From NCBI GenBank assembly GCA_009699465.1, contig WLOE01000004.1, positions 1 to 41,436 on the forward strand: a stretch of DNA of 41,436 nucleotides, written 5' to 3'. A program made the translations under genes and the position numbers. The notes under the pieces are model-generated. The model was given only the letters and a program-made list of their open reading frames with translations. It was not told the origin of the DNA and made no database searches. Shown piece after piece: positions 26,407 to 35,277 of the stretch (its first letter is position 1; every line of letters starts with the position of its first letter). The DNA is from Actinomycetota bacterium. GTDB taxonomy: Bacteria > Actinomycetota > Actinomycetes > S36-B12.

Positions 26407-26814
26407 ATGGCACCCAAGGCAGGACAGAAGGGCGCGGCGAAGAAAATTCGCCGCAAGGAGAAGAAGAACGTGGCCCACGGCCACGCTCACATTAAGAGCA
26501 CGTTCAACAACACGATCGTCTCTATCACTGACCCAACAGGCGCAGTCATTGCATGGTCAAGCGCTGGCCAAGTTGGTTTCAAGGGTTCACGTAAGAGCAC
26601 CCCATTCGCCGCACAGCTCGCAGCAGAATCTGCAGCGCGTCGCGCAATGGAACACGGTATGCGCAAGGTTGACGTGTTCGTGAAGGGTCCAGGCTCAGGT
26701 CGCGAAACTGCTATCCGTTCGTTGCAGGCAACTGGTCTTGAAGTTGGTTCAATCGCCGACGTCACTCCAGCGCCTCATAACGGCACCCGTCCACCAAAGC
26801 GTCGTCGCGTCTAA
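26407..26814 (+). CDS. rpsK: Ribosomal protein S11
   Basis: The protein has 135 residues. S11 forms part of the platform and the mRNA exit path. The basic N-terminal 25 residues are followed by [37 protein letters not shown] and the C-terminal [18 protein letters not shown]. The ATG at 26407 follows CTAGGAGA, and rpsD begins 31 bases after the stop. Confidence 0.98.
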   Translation: MAPKAGQKGAAKKIRRKEKKNVAHGHAHIKSTFNNTIVSITDPTGAVIAWSSAGQVGFKGSRKSTPFAAQLAAESAARRAMEHGMRKVDVFVKGPGSGRETAIRSLQATGLEVGSIADVTPAPHNGTRPPKRRRV

Positions 26815-26845
26815 TCGCGCGTAAGAAAATAGGAGAACACAAACT

Positions 26846-27472
26846 ATGGCGCGTTATACAGCTGCCGATTGCAAGCGGTGCCGTCGCGAGAAGATGAAGT
26901 TGTTCCTCAAGGGAGCAAAGTGCGAGTCACCAGCATGCCCATTCGAAAAGCGTCCTTACCCACCAGGCCAGCACGGCCGTGGTCGCTCAAAGGATTCCGA
27001 ATACTTGCTCCAGTTGCGCGAAAAGCAGAAGGCAACCCGTATGTACGGTGTGCTGGAGAAGCAGTTCTCGAACTACTTCGTTGAAGCTGCTCGCCAGTCA
27101 GGTAAGACCGGTGAAAACCTGCTCGTCATTCTCGAGACTCGCCTTGACAACGTGGTGTTCCGCGCTGGCTTTGCCAAGTCCCGTGACATGGCACGTCAGT
27201 TGGTCACCCACGGTCATTTCCTCGTCAACGGCAAGAAGGTCAATATTCCTTCCTTCCGTGTCAGTGCTGCTGACATCGTCGAGGTTGCACCTAGCTCACG
27301 CGAACTGACTCCATTTGTGATTGCACATGCAGAGATCGGTGATCGCCCAGTGCCAGCATGGCTCGAAGTGATCCCATCTAAGATGCGCATCCTCGTGCAC
27401 GCACTCCCATCGCGCGCAATCATCGACACCCCTGTCACCGAACAGCTGATCGTCGAGCTCTACTCCAAGTAA
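26846..27472 (+). CDS. rpsD: Ribosomal protein S4, zinc form
   Basis: The protein has 208 residues. S4 nucleates the 30S body and in E. coli represses the alpha operon by binding a pseudoknot near rpsM. Cys9, Cys12, Cys26 and Cys31 form the zinc site of the C+ type. The S4 RNA-binding domain is at about 95-160 (ETRLDNVVFRAGFAKSRDMA). Whether it binds the structured region before rpsM is unknown. ATG at 26846 follows AGGAGAA. Confidence 0.98.
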   Translation: MARYTAADCKRCRREKMKLFLKGAKCESPACPFEKRPYPPGQHGRGRSKDSEYLLQLREKQKATRMYGVLEKQFSNYFVEAARQSGKTGENLLVILETRLDNVVFRAGFAKSRDMARQLVTHGHFLVNGKKVNIPSFRVSAADIVEVAPSSRELTPFVIAHAEIGDRPVPAWLEVIPSKMRILVHALPSRAIIDTPVTEQLIVELYSK

Positions 27473-27477
27473 TCCCT

Positions 27478-27501
27478 AGTAGTTGGAACGCCCTAACTAC
27501 T
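27478..27501 (+). promoter_or_regulatory. Hairpin between rpsD and rpoA
   Basis: AGTAGTT (27478-27484) pairs with AACTACT (27495-27501) around a 10-base loop. No T-run follows, so it is more likely a processing or attenuation element than a full terminator. Confidence 0.4.
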
Positions 27502-27549
27502 CGACAAAATCGCGATTTCAAATAATGGTCGTCGCGGGAAGGAAGACAC

Positions 27550-28575
27550 GTGCTCATTAGTCAACGCCCAGTGCTCACCGAAGAGCCAATTAGCGAGTTC
27601 CGCTCGCGTTTTGTGCTGGAACCACTCGAGCCAGGATTCGGTTACACCCTTGGTAACTCACTTCGCCGCACTCTGCTCTCATCAATCCCGGGTGCTGCAG
27701 TAACCAGCATCCGTGTTGATGGTGTGTTGCACGAGTTCACCACGATCCCAGGTGTCAAAGAAGACGTGACCGAGTTGATCTTGAACATCAAGCAGCTCGT
27801 TGTTTCATCAGAACACGATGAGCCAGTTGTTATGTATTTGCGCAAGCAAGGTCCAGGTGCAGTGACTGCAGCTGACATTCAGCCACCAGCAGGTGTTGAA
27901 GTACATAACCCAGGTCTGCACATTGCAGAGCTCAACGACAAGGGCAAGCTTGAAATTGAACTCGTTGTCGAGCGTGGCCGCGGCTACGTATCAGCAACGT
28001 TGAACAAGCAAGCTGGTCAGGAGATCGGTCGCATCCCTGTTGACTCCATCTACTCACCAGTACTCAAGGTCACCTACAAGGTTGAAGCGACTCGTGTTGA
28101 GCAGCGCACCGACTTTGACAAGCTCGTGATCGATGTTGAAACCAAGCATTCAATTCGTCCAGCAGATGCAGTCGCATCAGCAGGAAAGACCTTGGTTGAA
28201 CTCTTCGGTTTGGCTCGTGAACTTAACGTTGATGCAGAAGGCATCGACATTGGTCCATCACCAACTGACACGTTTGTTGCTGAGCAGCTCTCGACTCCAA
28301 TTGAGCAGCTCGATATGACCGTGCGTTCATACAACTGCTTGAAGCGCGAAGGCATCCACACGGTTGGTGAACTCATCACCCGTAGCGAAGCTGACCTGCT
28401 CGACATTCGCAACTTTGGCGCAAAGTCAATTGACGAAGTCAAGGTAAAGCTCGTGAGCTTGGGCTTGGCACTCAAGGACAGCCCTCCAGGGTTCGATCCA
28501 TCAGCATTTGCTAACTACGACGACGATGAAGATCTTGATGACGACTTGGCATTTGCCGAGGACGAGCAGCTCTAA
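27550..28575 (+). CDS. rpoA: RNA polymerase alpha subunit
   Basis: The protein has 341 residues. The N-terminal domain (about 1-230) dimerises and assembles beta and beta', with [20 protein letters not shown] and [15 protein letters not shown]. The C-terminal domain (about 250-315) binds UP elements and activators, with [15 protein letters not shown] and the helix-hairpin-helix. An acidic tail ([16 protein letters not shown]) closes the protein. GTG at 27550 follows GGAAGGAAG. Confidence 0.98.
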   Translation: MLISQRPVLTEEPISEFRSRFVLEPLEPGFGYTLGNSLRRTLLSSIPGAAVTSIRVDGVLHEFTTIPGVKEDVTELILNIKQLVVSSEHDEPVVMYLRKQGPGAVTAADIQPPAGVEVHNPGLHIAELNDKGKLEIELVVERGRGYVSATLNKQAGQEIGRIPVDSIYSPVLKVTYKVEATRVEQRTDFDKLVIDVETKHSIRPADAVASAGKTLVELFGLARELNVDAEGIDIGPSPTDTFVAEQLSTPIEQLDMTVRSYNCLKREGIHTVGELITRSEADLLDIRNFGAKSIDEVKVKLVSLGLALKDSPPGFDPSAFANYDDDEDLDDDLAFAEDEQL

Positions 28576-28615
28576 ATCGCACTACTGATTTTTCGAAACT
28601 GACAGGAGAAAGACG

Positions 28616-29149
28616 ATGCCTACCCCAACCAAGGGTCCCCGCCTCGGCGGAGGTCCAGCTCATGAACGGTTGATCTTGGCGAACCTTGCCACGTCGCTGT
28701 TTGCGAACGGACGCATCACTACGACCGAAGCCAAGGCCAAGCGCCTTCGCCCGCTGGCGGAGCGTTTGATCACAAAGGCCAAGCGTGGCGACATCCACAA
28801 CCGTCGCCAGGTGTTGCAGGTTGTGCGCGACAAGTCAGTCGTGCACACGCTGTTTACCGAGATTGCACCGATGTACGTCGGTCGTCCAGGTGGATACACC
28901 CGCATCACCAAGATTGGTAACCGCAAGGGCGACAACGCACCTATGGCAATCATTGAGCTCTGCGAGCCAATGCTTGAGCAGGTCGTTGCTGAAGCTACTG
29001 GCGCAACCAAGCGTGCAGCAAAGGAAGCTGCTGCTCCTGTAGTTGAGACCAAGGTTGAAGAGACCGTAGTCGTTGAAGAGACTCCAGAAGTAGTTGAAGA
29101 AGTGGTTGCTGAAGTAGAAGTCACGCAAGAAGCAACTGACAAGGAATAG
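28616..29149 (+). CDS. rplQ: Ribosomal protein L17
   Basis: The protein has 177 residues, of which about 1-120 form the L17 core ([54 protein letters not shown]). The last 50 or so residues are an Ala/Val/Glu-rich acidic tail absent in E. coli (127 residues). L17 sits near the tunnel exit. ATG at 28616 follows ACAGGAGAAA. It is the last gene of the alpha block, followed by a perfect hairpin. Confidence 0.97.
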   Translation: MPTPTKGPRLGGGPAHERLILANLATSLFANGRITTTEAKAKRLRPLAERLITKAKRGDIHNRRQVLQVVRDKSVVHTLFTEIAPMYVGRPGGYTRITKIGNRKGDNAPMAIIELCEPMLEQVVAEATGATKRAAKEAAAPVVETKVEETVVVEETPEVVEEVVAEVEVTQEATDKE

Positions 29150-29169
29150 TCCTGTCAACGCAGATCATT

Positions 29170-29208
29170 GATCAGCCCGTCCCCGATCTACCGGGGGACG
29201 GGCTGATC
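29170..29208 (+). terminator. 15-bp hairpin at the rplQ end and truA start
   Basis: GATCAGCCCGTCCCC (29170-29184) and GGGGACGGGCTGATC (29194-29208) form a perfect 15-bp stem with a nine-base loop. The truA TTG lies at 29212, and the only SD-like purine run (GGGGA) is buried in the stem. It may end the alpha transcript, block truA translation, or both. No U-run follows. Confidence 0.6.
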
Positions 29209-29211
29209 CGT

Positions 29212-30006
29212 TTGCGCATTGATTTTTCCTATGACGGTGCAGGGTTTTTTGGTTATGGAGTGCAAAAGGATTTGCGCACCGTTCAAGGTGAAATCCTGCG
29301 GGTCTTTAATTACCTGACGCATTCAAAGGTGGACATCTTTGTTGCGGGCCGTACCGATGCTGGAGTCCATGCGCGTGGTCAAGTGATCCACGTTGATTTA
29401 ACTCCAGAACATGTTGCAAGGCTTGAAGATCCAGCCCGGCTTAATCGTGCATTGCCTGAAGATATTCGCATTCATTCAATTCAAGAAGCGCCATATGGGT
29501 TCGATGCACGTTTTTCTGCATTGTGGCGTAGGTACTCCTATCGAGTATGCGATGTATCTGACCAGATGAATCCTTTAACCCGTCATCAAACACTGTTTCA
29601 TTACAAGCGCCTTGACATCGATGCAATGAACCAAGCAGCGCGAGGACTTATGGGTCTGCAGGATTTCGCTGCGTACTGCCGACCACGTGATGCCTCAACA
29701 TCTATGCGCGAGGTGGAGAAGCTCGAGTGGCATCGTGAGGGGGCTCTGTGCATCATGACTGTGCAGGCCGATGCGTTTTGCCACTCAATGGTGCGCAGTC
29801 TGGTGGGAGCCATGATCCCAGTGGGGGACGGGCGCCGATCTGTGGATTGGCCAGGAATGATCCTGGAGTCCAAAGATCGCACCTTGAGCCCTGAAGTCAT
29901 GCCAGCCCACCCCTTGGTTTTGGAGGAGGTCGGCTACCCAGAAGCCGATCAAATGCTGGCTCGGCAGTTCATCACCCGAACGAAACGCAGCCCAGACCAT
30001 GGGTAG
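29212..30006 (+). CDS. truA: tRNA pseudouridine(38-40) synthase
   Basis: The protein has 264 residues from TTG 29212, close to the usual 270. The catalytic Asp is Asp49 in AGRTDAGVHARGQV. FSYDGAGFFGYG, RTVQGEI, RRYSYRV and FCHSMVRSLVGAM are family motifs. TruA modifies uridines in the tRNA anticodon arm. Homologues often have extra residues before this point, and the upstream frame (to 29152) has no normal start, so the N-terminus is uncertain. rplQ-truA-rplM order is standard for Actinomycetota. Confidence 0.93.
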   Translation: MRIDFSYDGAGFFGYGVQKDLRTVQGEILRVFNYLTHSKVDIFVAGRTDAGVHARGQVIHVDLTPEHVARLEDPARLNRALPEDIRIHSIQEAPYGFDARFSALWRRYSYRVCDVSDQMNPLTRHQTLFHYKRLDIDAMNQAARGLMGLQDFAAYCRPRDASTSMREVEKLEWHREGALCIMTVQADAFCHSMVRSLVGAMIPVGDGRRSVDWPGMILESKDRTLSPEVMPAHPLVLEEVGYPEADQMLARQFITRTKRSPDHG

Positions 30007-30031
30007 GGGCCAGACCCTATGAGGAATGGAT

Positions 30032-30106
30032 ACCCCAATTTGGCGTAAAGCGCCCTTACTGGGTACTCTTTGGGGTCGCTTCAGTGCTTCCCCGAATGCC
30101 CTGAAG
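30032..30106 (+). repeat. Nested and competing inverted repeats before rplM
   Basis: ACCCCAA (30032-30038) pairs with TTGGGGT (30070-30076), enclosing GGCG (30042-30045) with CGCC (30051-30054). TACCC (30031-30035) could instead pair with GGGTA (30061-30065), so the first two foldings compete. CTTCAG (30079-30084) with CTGAAG (30101-30106) forms a third stem. This could be a leader element, a terminator for truA, or an operator. Confidence 0.4.
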
Positions 30107-30107
30107 T

Positions 30108-30113
30108 CATAAT
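30108..30113 (+). promoter_or_regulatory. Possible -10 element of rplM
   Basis: CATAAT lies 34 bases before the rplM start and is the best -10 match in the gap. The -35 position (30085-30090, TGCTTC) is poor, so transcription could also read through from truA. Confidence 0.3.
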
Positions 30114-30147
30114 CAGCAGTCCGAATCAACTATGAAGGTGGCGTCCC

Positions 30148-30591
30148 GTGCGCACGTACAGCCCAAAGGCCGGTGAGGTAACTCGCACCTGGCACGTTAT
30201 TGACGCTTCCGATGTTGTTCTCGGACGCCTTGCAACGCATGCAGCAGACTTGCTGCGCGGCAAGCACAAGACCACATATGCACCGCACATGGACCAAGGT
30301 GACTTCGTCATCATCATCAACGCTGACAAGGTCGCGTTGACAGGTCAAAAGCGTGAGCAGAAGAAGGCGTACCACCACTCCGGTTACCCAGGCGGCATGA
30401 AGTCGACCACGTACACCGAATTGCTTGCTAACGATTCACGCAAGGCTGTTGAAAAGGCTGTGAAGGGCATGATTCCTCACAACAAGATCGGCAAGCAGCA
30501 GCTTACGAAGCTCAAGGTGTACGGCGGACCCGACCACCCACATGCTGCACAGGCTCCACAGCCATTTGTGATCACCCAGATCGCTCAGTAG
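30148..30591 (+). CDS. rplM: Ribosomal protein L13
   Basis: The protein has 147 residues, starting at GTG 30148 after GAAGGTGG. L13 is an early assembly protein of the 50[51 protein letters not shown] and GMIPHNKIG are typical. It forms the usual pair with rpsI, 32 bases downstream. Confidence 0.97.
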   Translation: MRTYSPKAGEVTRTWHVIDASDVVLGRLATHAADLLRGKHKTTYAPHMDQGDFVIIINADKVALTGQKREQKKAYHHSGYPGGMKSTTYTELLANDSRKAVEKAVKGMIPHNKIGKQQLTKLKVYGGPDHPHAAQAPQPFVITQIAQ

Positions 30592-30623
30592 TCATCCCCA
30601 AGCCGGAACTTAACGAAGAGGAA

Positions 30624-31127
30624 ATGGCAGTGTCAGAGGCCACGATCGAAGACGTCGATATCGACATCGAAGAAGAGATTCCATCTGAGTACACCTCAGA
30701 GACCCCAGCGCGCGCTGTTGTTACTCGCGACATCGTTGTTGCACCCGCAGGTGCAACCGGCCGTCGTAAGCAAGCAATTGCTCGCGTGCGCATCGTGCCT
30801 GGTACCGGCAAGTGGACCATCAATGGTCGCGAACTTGACGATTACTTCCCGAACAAGGTTCACCAACAGGAAGTGAATGATCCATTCACAACCACTGGTG
30901 GCGAAGGCAAGTTCGACGTGATTGCACGGATCAACGGTGGTGGCGTTTCCGGTCAGGCCGGCGCACTTCGCCTCGGAGTTGCTCGTGCCCTCAACGAAAT
31001 TGATCGCGACGGCAACCGTCCTTCATTGAAGAAGGCTGGCTTCCTTACTCGTGATCCACGTGCCAAGGAACGTAAGAAGTACGGTCTGAAGAAGGCCCGT
31101 AAGGCTTCCCAGTACAGCAAGCGCTAG
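30624..31127 (+). CDS. rpsI: Ribosomal protein S9
   Basis: The protein has 167 residues; the S9 core is the C-terminal 125 ([39 protein letters not shown], and the [18 protein letters not shown] tail whose last Arg contacts P-site tRNA). About 40 acidic residues precede it ([16 protein letters not shown]), longer than the 130-residue E. coli form but known from actinobacterial S9. ATG 30624 follows GAGGAA; GTG 30630 is an alternative. Confidence 0.97.
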   Translation: MAVSEATIEDVDIDIEEEIPSEYTSETPARAVVTRDIVVAPAGATGRRKQAIARVRIVPGTGKWTINGRELDDYFPNKVHQQEVNDPFTTTGGEGKFDVIARINGGGVSGQAGALRLGVARALNEIDRDGNRPSLKKAGFLTRDPRAKERKKYGLKKARKASQYSKR

Positions 31128-31131
31128 TCCA

Positions 31132-32481
31132 TTGGGTCGGCTCTTCGGCACTGATGGCGTTCGCGGGCTCGCTAATCGCGATCTCACCGCTGAACTCGCA
31201 TTGGATCTTGCTGTTGCAGCTGCCCATGTACTTGGTGATGTTGGTGCTTTCGCTGGCCATCGTCCCCGCGCTGTCGTCGGTCGCGATTCCCGTATCAGCG
31301 GTGAATTTCTGGAATCGGCAGTAGTAGCTGGTTTAGCAAGCGCCGGTGTTGATGTCATTCTCTTGGGAGTGGCACCGACACCGGCTGTTGCATTTTTAAC
31401 TGACAAACTTGAATGCGATTTGGGCGTGATGCTTTCTGCATCGCATAACCCAATGCCTGATAACGGCATCAAATTCTTTGCACGTGGCGGCCACAAACTC
31501 GACGATGTCATCGAAGACGCAATCGAAGCACGCATGGGTGAAGATTGGGATCGCCCACTAGGAGCCGATGTCGGTCGCGTCATTGTTGAAGTGGATGCAG
31601 CAGTTCTTTACGAAGAAATGTTGCTCGCTTCTACTCCCCATCGTCTTGATGGCATCAAAGTTGTAGTTGATTGCGCCAATGGTGCAGCCTCGTTCATCGC
31701 ACCTGATGTGTACGAGCGCGCAGGTGCCCATGTCATTGCAATCCATGCACAGCCAGATGGTGTAAACATCAATGAGAATTGCGGCAGTACGCATTTGGGA
31801 GATCTTCAAGTAGCTGTGCGTGAACATAAGGCTGATCTGGGTATTGCTCACGATGGTGACGCTGATCGTTGCTTAGCAGTTGACGCCAGCGGAAATGTCA
31901 TTGATGGCGATCACATTCTGGCGATTCTTGCGATTGCCATGCGCGATGCAGGAACACTCACGAACGACACTGTTGTTGCAACAGTGATGGCCAATCTTGG
32001 TTTCAAAATCGCCATGCAAGCGCACAACATCACCGTGATCGAGACAGGTGTTGGGGATCGTTACGTACTTGAAGCAATGAAAACAGGCGGACTGGCTCTA
32101 GGTGGCGAACAAAGCGGCCATGTGGTGATGCTTGACCACGCAACCACGGGTGACGGCTTACTGACTGCCTTGCATTTGATGGCTCGCATGGCTCAAACCA
32201 AAGAGACTCTGGCTCAACTGGCTTCGCGTATCGAAAAGTTGCCGCAGGTATTAGTGAATGTTCCCGGGGTCGATAAGGCTGCTTTGGACACCAATGCAAG
32301 CGTTGCTGCTGCGGTCGCTGCTGCGGAAAGTGAATTGGGTGCAACCGGACGAGTCTTGTTGCGGTCATCAGGAACTGAGCCAGTTATTCGCGTCATGGTG
32401 GAAGCGCAAAGTGAAGAGCTTGCACAAAGAATTACTGATCAGCTCGCTGCAGTGGTGCTGGCCGAACTTTCCCTAACGTAG
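31132..32481 (+). CDS. glmM: Phosphoglucosamine mutase
   Basis: The protein has 449 residues and converts glucosamine-6-phosphate to glucosamine-1-phosphate for UDP-GlcNAc. The active-site phosphoserine is Ser104 in [17 protein letters not shown]. The metal loop is [11 protein letters not shown], and the sugar loop GGEQSGHVV. The start is TTG at 31132, four bases after rpsI, giving [16 protein letters not shown]. It overlaps the convergent DUF389 gene by 50 bases. GlmS, which supplies its substrate, is encoded one gene further on. Confidence 0.97.
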   Translation: MGRLFGTDGVRGLANRDLTAELALDLAVAAAHVLGDVGAFAGHRPRAVVGRDSRISGEFLESAVVAGLASAGVDVILLGVAPTPAVAFLTDKLECDLGVMLSASHNPMPDNGIKFFARGGHKLDDVIEDAIEARMGEDWDRPLGADVGRVIVEVDAAVLYEEMLLASTPHRLDGIKVVVDCANGAASFIAPDVYERAGAHVIAIHAQPDGVNINENCGSTHLGDLQVAVREHKADLGIAHDGDADRCLAVDASGNVIDGDHILAILAIAMRDAGTLTNDTVVATVMANLGFKIAMQAHNITVIETGVGDRYVLEAMKTGGLALGGEQSGHVVMLDHATTGDGLLTALHLMARMAQTKETLAQLASRIEKLPQVLVNVPGVDKAALDTNASVAAAVAAAESELGATGRVLLRSSGTEPVIRVMVEAQSEELAQRITDQLAAVVLAELSLT

Positions 32482-33394
32482 TTCGAGTCCAAATTCGTTG
32501 CTGTAGTAGCAGCGTCAGCCACCCTGCTATTGCCATGCCAGCAATATTCACGACCAGTTGTGCCCCACTTCCAAGCACTTGGCTCCAGATGCCATAAGCC
32601 AGCCCAAGGGCAATATTTCCTGAAGCAGGGATCGTGGTGACTGAGATAAAGACTCCGATGAGACCGCTGCCCTTTGCGGACGTGAGCGATAACACGCCAG
32701 CTGCACCGGCGATCAGTGCAACAGCAAGTGACCACCAGTTCACGTTATAGATGAAACTTGTTCCAGGGCGGGCGGAGTTTAATTCACTGAAATCGACAAC
32801 ATTGGTCAGGTTAAGAATCAGGGCCAAAGTTGTGGTGAAGGCAATTGAAATCGCAAACCCAAGAATCAGTGTGCGCAGGGCCTGGCGGAACAACATTGGT
32901 CGTTTGCGCACCATCGCAAGCCCAAGTGCGGCAATCGGTACAAACTCTGGTCCAAGGACCATTGCGCCAATTAACACGATGGTGGAATCAGTGAGGATTG
33001 CGATCGAGGCTAAGAGCGTGGCTAACACCATGAAGCTCAAGTAGGTCCAATTGAAATGGCTATCGTCATATGCACGTTCGGTGACCTCGGCCCACACAAC
33101 CGCGTCATCACCCTGACCAGGGGCGTCTTCCTCGGCCGTGAGGCCTGGTCGGGAAATCCAGGTCTCAACGGGATTGAGAGCGATGGTGCCCTCTTGGTGG
33201 ACTCCTAAGCGGCGTAGTTCATCCACAAGTTGATTGGCCCGCTCCCGGGGGATATCGGCGATGAATACATCCCCAAGAGGTTGCAGGCTCGCCCCGCGCA
33301 GCACTGTCAGGCTGCTGATGTGTGGTTCTGCGGTGAGCAGTCCTTCCACGGCAGGACTGAGTTGGGCAGTTGTACTCACGCGCAGGCTCAGCAT
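32432..33394 (-). CDS. DUF389-family membrane protein
   Basis: The protein has 320 residues from ATG 33394; the frame extends to 33463, inside glmS, but LMLSLRVST is the first strand and the shorter start avoids the glmS overlap. GTG 33409 is possible. An N-terminal domain of about 90 residues with an ACT-like strand and helix order is followed by about six helices. [22 protein letters not shown] in outline, [18 protein letters not shown] and [17 protein letters not shown] match DUF389 (TIGR00341). Function is unknown. It is packed antisense between glmM and glmS. Confidence 0.85.
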   Translation of the reverse strand: MLSLRVSTTAQLSPAVEGLLTAEPHISSLTVLRGASLQPLGDVFIADIPRERANQLVDELRRLGVHQEGTIALNPVETWISRPGLTAEEDAPGQGDDAVVWAEVTERAYDDSHFNWTYLSFMVLATLLASIAILTDSTIVLIGAMVLGPEFVPIAALGLAMVRKRPMLFRQALRTLILGFAISIAFTTTLALILNLTNVVDFSELNSARPGTSFIYNVNWWSLAVALIAGAAGVLSLTSAKGSGLIGVFISVTTIPASGNIALGLAYGIWSQVLGSGAQLVVNIAGMAIAGWLTLLLQQRIWTRTTLGKVRPAPLQRADQ

Positions 33395-33414
33395 GAGCCC
33401 ATCCAACACCGTGA

Positions 33415-33431
33415 GCCCCGTAGGCTGGGGC
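33415..33431 (+). promoter_or_regulatory. Hairpin or -10 element at the glmS start
   Basis: GCCCC (33415-33419) pairs with GGGGC (33427-33431), which is the only SD-like sequence for the ATG at 33434. The loop contains TAGGCT (33421-33426), a TANNNT -10 seven bases before the ATG. The site is therefore either a translation-blocking hairpin or the promoter of a leaderless glmS transcript. Confidence 0.35.
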
Positions 33432-33433
33432 CT

Positions 33434-35275
33434 ATGTGCGGGATCGTGGGATATGTCGGGCAAAAGCAGGCTCTAGAAATCGTGGTGGCTGGCCTTCGTC
33501 GGCTGGAATACCGCGGTTATGACTCTGCTGGCGTAGCAGTGCTTGCCGACGGTGCCTTGGATACCCGCAAAAAAGCCGGCAAGTTGGTCAACCTTGAGAC
33601 ACTGCTCGGCGAAAACCCACTTCCAGACTCCACCACCGGAATCGGTCATACCCGTTGGGCAACCCACGGTGGTCCAACCGACCGCAATGCCCACCCGCAT
33701 GTGAGTGAGGACGGCTCAGTAGCGATCATCCACAACGGCATTATCGAGAATTTCACCGAACTTCGTGAAGAGCTCACACAAGCTGGAGTCAAGCTCACCT
33801 CTGACACGGACTCTGAGGTCGTTGCGCACCTACTTGCACGCGTGCTGCCAACAGTTGGCGATCTGACGGTTGCAATGCGTGAAGTCTGCAAAGAGCTTGA
33901 AGGCGCATTTACCTTGGTTGCCGTGTCACCGCTCTACCCAGATGTGGTGGTCGGAGCTCGTCGCAATTCCCCATTGGTAGTTGGCGTTGGTGATGGAGAG
34001 AATTTCCTGGCCTCGGACGTTGCAGCGTTCGTTGACCACACTCGCAATGCACTGGAACTTGGCCAAGATCAAATCGTTACATTGACGCCAGAAGGTGTGA
34101 CGGTCACTGACTTCTTTGGCGAGATTGCACCTGTTCGTCCATTTACTGTTGATTGGGATGCATCTGCTGCCGAAAAGGGCGGCTATGACCTCTTTATGTT
34201 GAAGGAAATTGCGGAGCAACCAAAGGCCGTTGCAGATTCCCTTCGCGGTCGCATGACCAAAGAGGGTCGTTTGCAACTTGACGAAATGAGTCTTTCCGAC
34301 GACGACCTTCGTGGCGTTGACAAGGTAGTGGTTGTTGCATGTGGCACGGCGTATCACGCAGGTTTGGTTGCGAAGTATGCAGTTGAGCATTGGACGCGCA
34401 TTCCGGTCGAGGTAGAAGTTGCTAGTGAATTCCGCTACCGCGATCCGATCGTTGGTCCTGGAACACTCGTGATTGCTATCTCGCAATCGGGTGAAACGAT
34501 GGACACACTTATGGCTTTGCGTCACGCAGCAGAGCAAGGTGCCCGTACCCTTGCAATTTGTAACACCGTAGGTTCAACAATTCCTCGCGAATGCGATGGT
34601 GTTCTGTATACCTATGCAGGCCCCGAAATCGCGGTGGCATCCACAAAAGCATTTCTCACTCAGATCATCGCTGCCTATCTGATCGGCTTGTACTTGGCGC
34701 AAGTTCGTGGCGCAATGACCAGTGATGAGATCCGAGCAATCCTTGATGAACTCGACAATATGCCTCAGGCCGTTGACCTTGTTCTCGACACTGTTGAACC
34801 GGTTCGTGCAATTGCGCGTGAACTTGCCGACGCAAAATCAGTGCTCTTCATTGGCCGCCATGTGGGTTTCCCTGTTGCCCTTGAAGGCGCATTAAAGCTG
34901 AAGGAACTCGCCTACATGCATGCAGAAGGTTTTGCAGCAGGTGAGTTGAAGCACGGGCCGATCGCCTTAATAGAAGAAGGCGTGCCGGTTGTAGTCATCG
35001 TTCCTTCGCCAAGTCACTTCTTGCACGACAAGGTGATTTCGGCTATCCAAGAAGTGCGTGCTCGTGGTGCACATATCGTGGCTATTGCAGAAGAGGGTGA
35101 TGAAAAGATCGTGGCCTTTAGTGATCACATCATTCGGGTTCCCGTTGTACCGCCCCTCATGCAGCCATTGGTTTCCACTGTGCCACTTCAAGTATTCGCC
35201 TGTGAAATGGCAACAGCTAAGGGTCATGACGTTGACCAGCCACGTAACTTGGCTAAGTCCGTCACAGTGGAATAG
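33434..35275 (+). CDS. glmS: Glutamine-fructose-6-phosphate aminotransferase (isomerising)
   Basis: The protein has 613 residues. It makes glucosamine-6-phosphate from fructose-6-phosphate and glutamine. ATG at 33434 exposes the N-terminal nucleophile Cys right after Met (MCGIVGYVG); longer frames to 33230 are wrong. The glutaminase domain (to about 240) has RRLEYRGYDSAGVAV and TRWATHGGP. Two SIS domains follow, with VACGTAYHAGLVAKY, AISQSGETMDTLMALR, and the ending NLAKSVTVE. No glmS ribozyme or long leader precedes it. Confidence 0.98.
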   Translation: MCGIVGYVGQKQALEIVVAGLRRLEYRGYDSAGVAVLADGALDTRKKAGKLVNLETLLGENPLPDSTTGIGHTRWATHGGPTDRNAHPHVSEDGSVAIIHNGIIENFTELREELTQAGVKLTSDTDSEVVAHLLARVLPTVGDLTVAMREVCKELEGAFTLVAVSPLYPDVVVGARRNSPLVVGVGDGENFLASDVAAFVDHTRNALELGQDQIVTLTPEGVTVTDFFGEIAPVRPFTVDWDASAAEKGGYDLFMLKEIAEQPKAVADSLRGRMTKEGRLQLDEMSLSDDDLRGVDKVVVVACGTAYHAGLVAKYAVEHWTRIPVEVEVASEFRYRDPIVGPGTLVIAISQSGETMDTLMALRHAAEQGARTLAICNTVGSTIPRECDGVLYTYAGPEIAVASTKAFLTQIIAAYLIGLYLAQVRGAMTSDEIRAILDELDNMPQAVDLVLDTVEPVRAIARELADAKSVLFIGRHVGFPVALEGALKLKELAYMHAEGFAAGELKHGPIALIEEGVPVVVIVPSPSHFLHDKVISAIQEVRARGAHIVAIAEEGDEKIVAFSDHIIRVPVVPPLMQPLVSTVPLQVFACEMATAKGHDVDQPRNLAKSVTVE

Positions 35276-35277
35276 CC

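Noticed and set aside
33926-34537. Antisense frame of 203 codons inside glmS
   Set aside because: Cys/His/Asn-rich composition and full overlap with conserved glmS codons mark it as a shadow.
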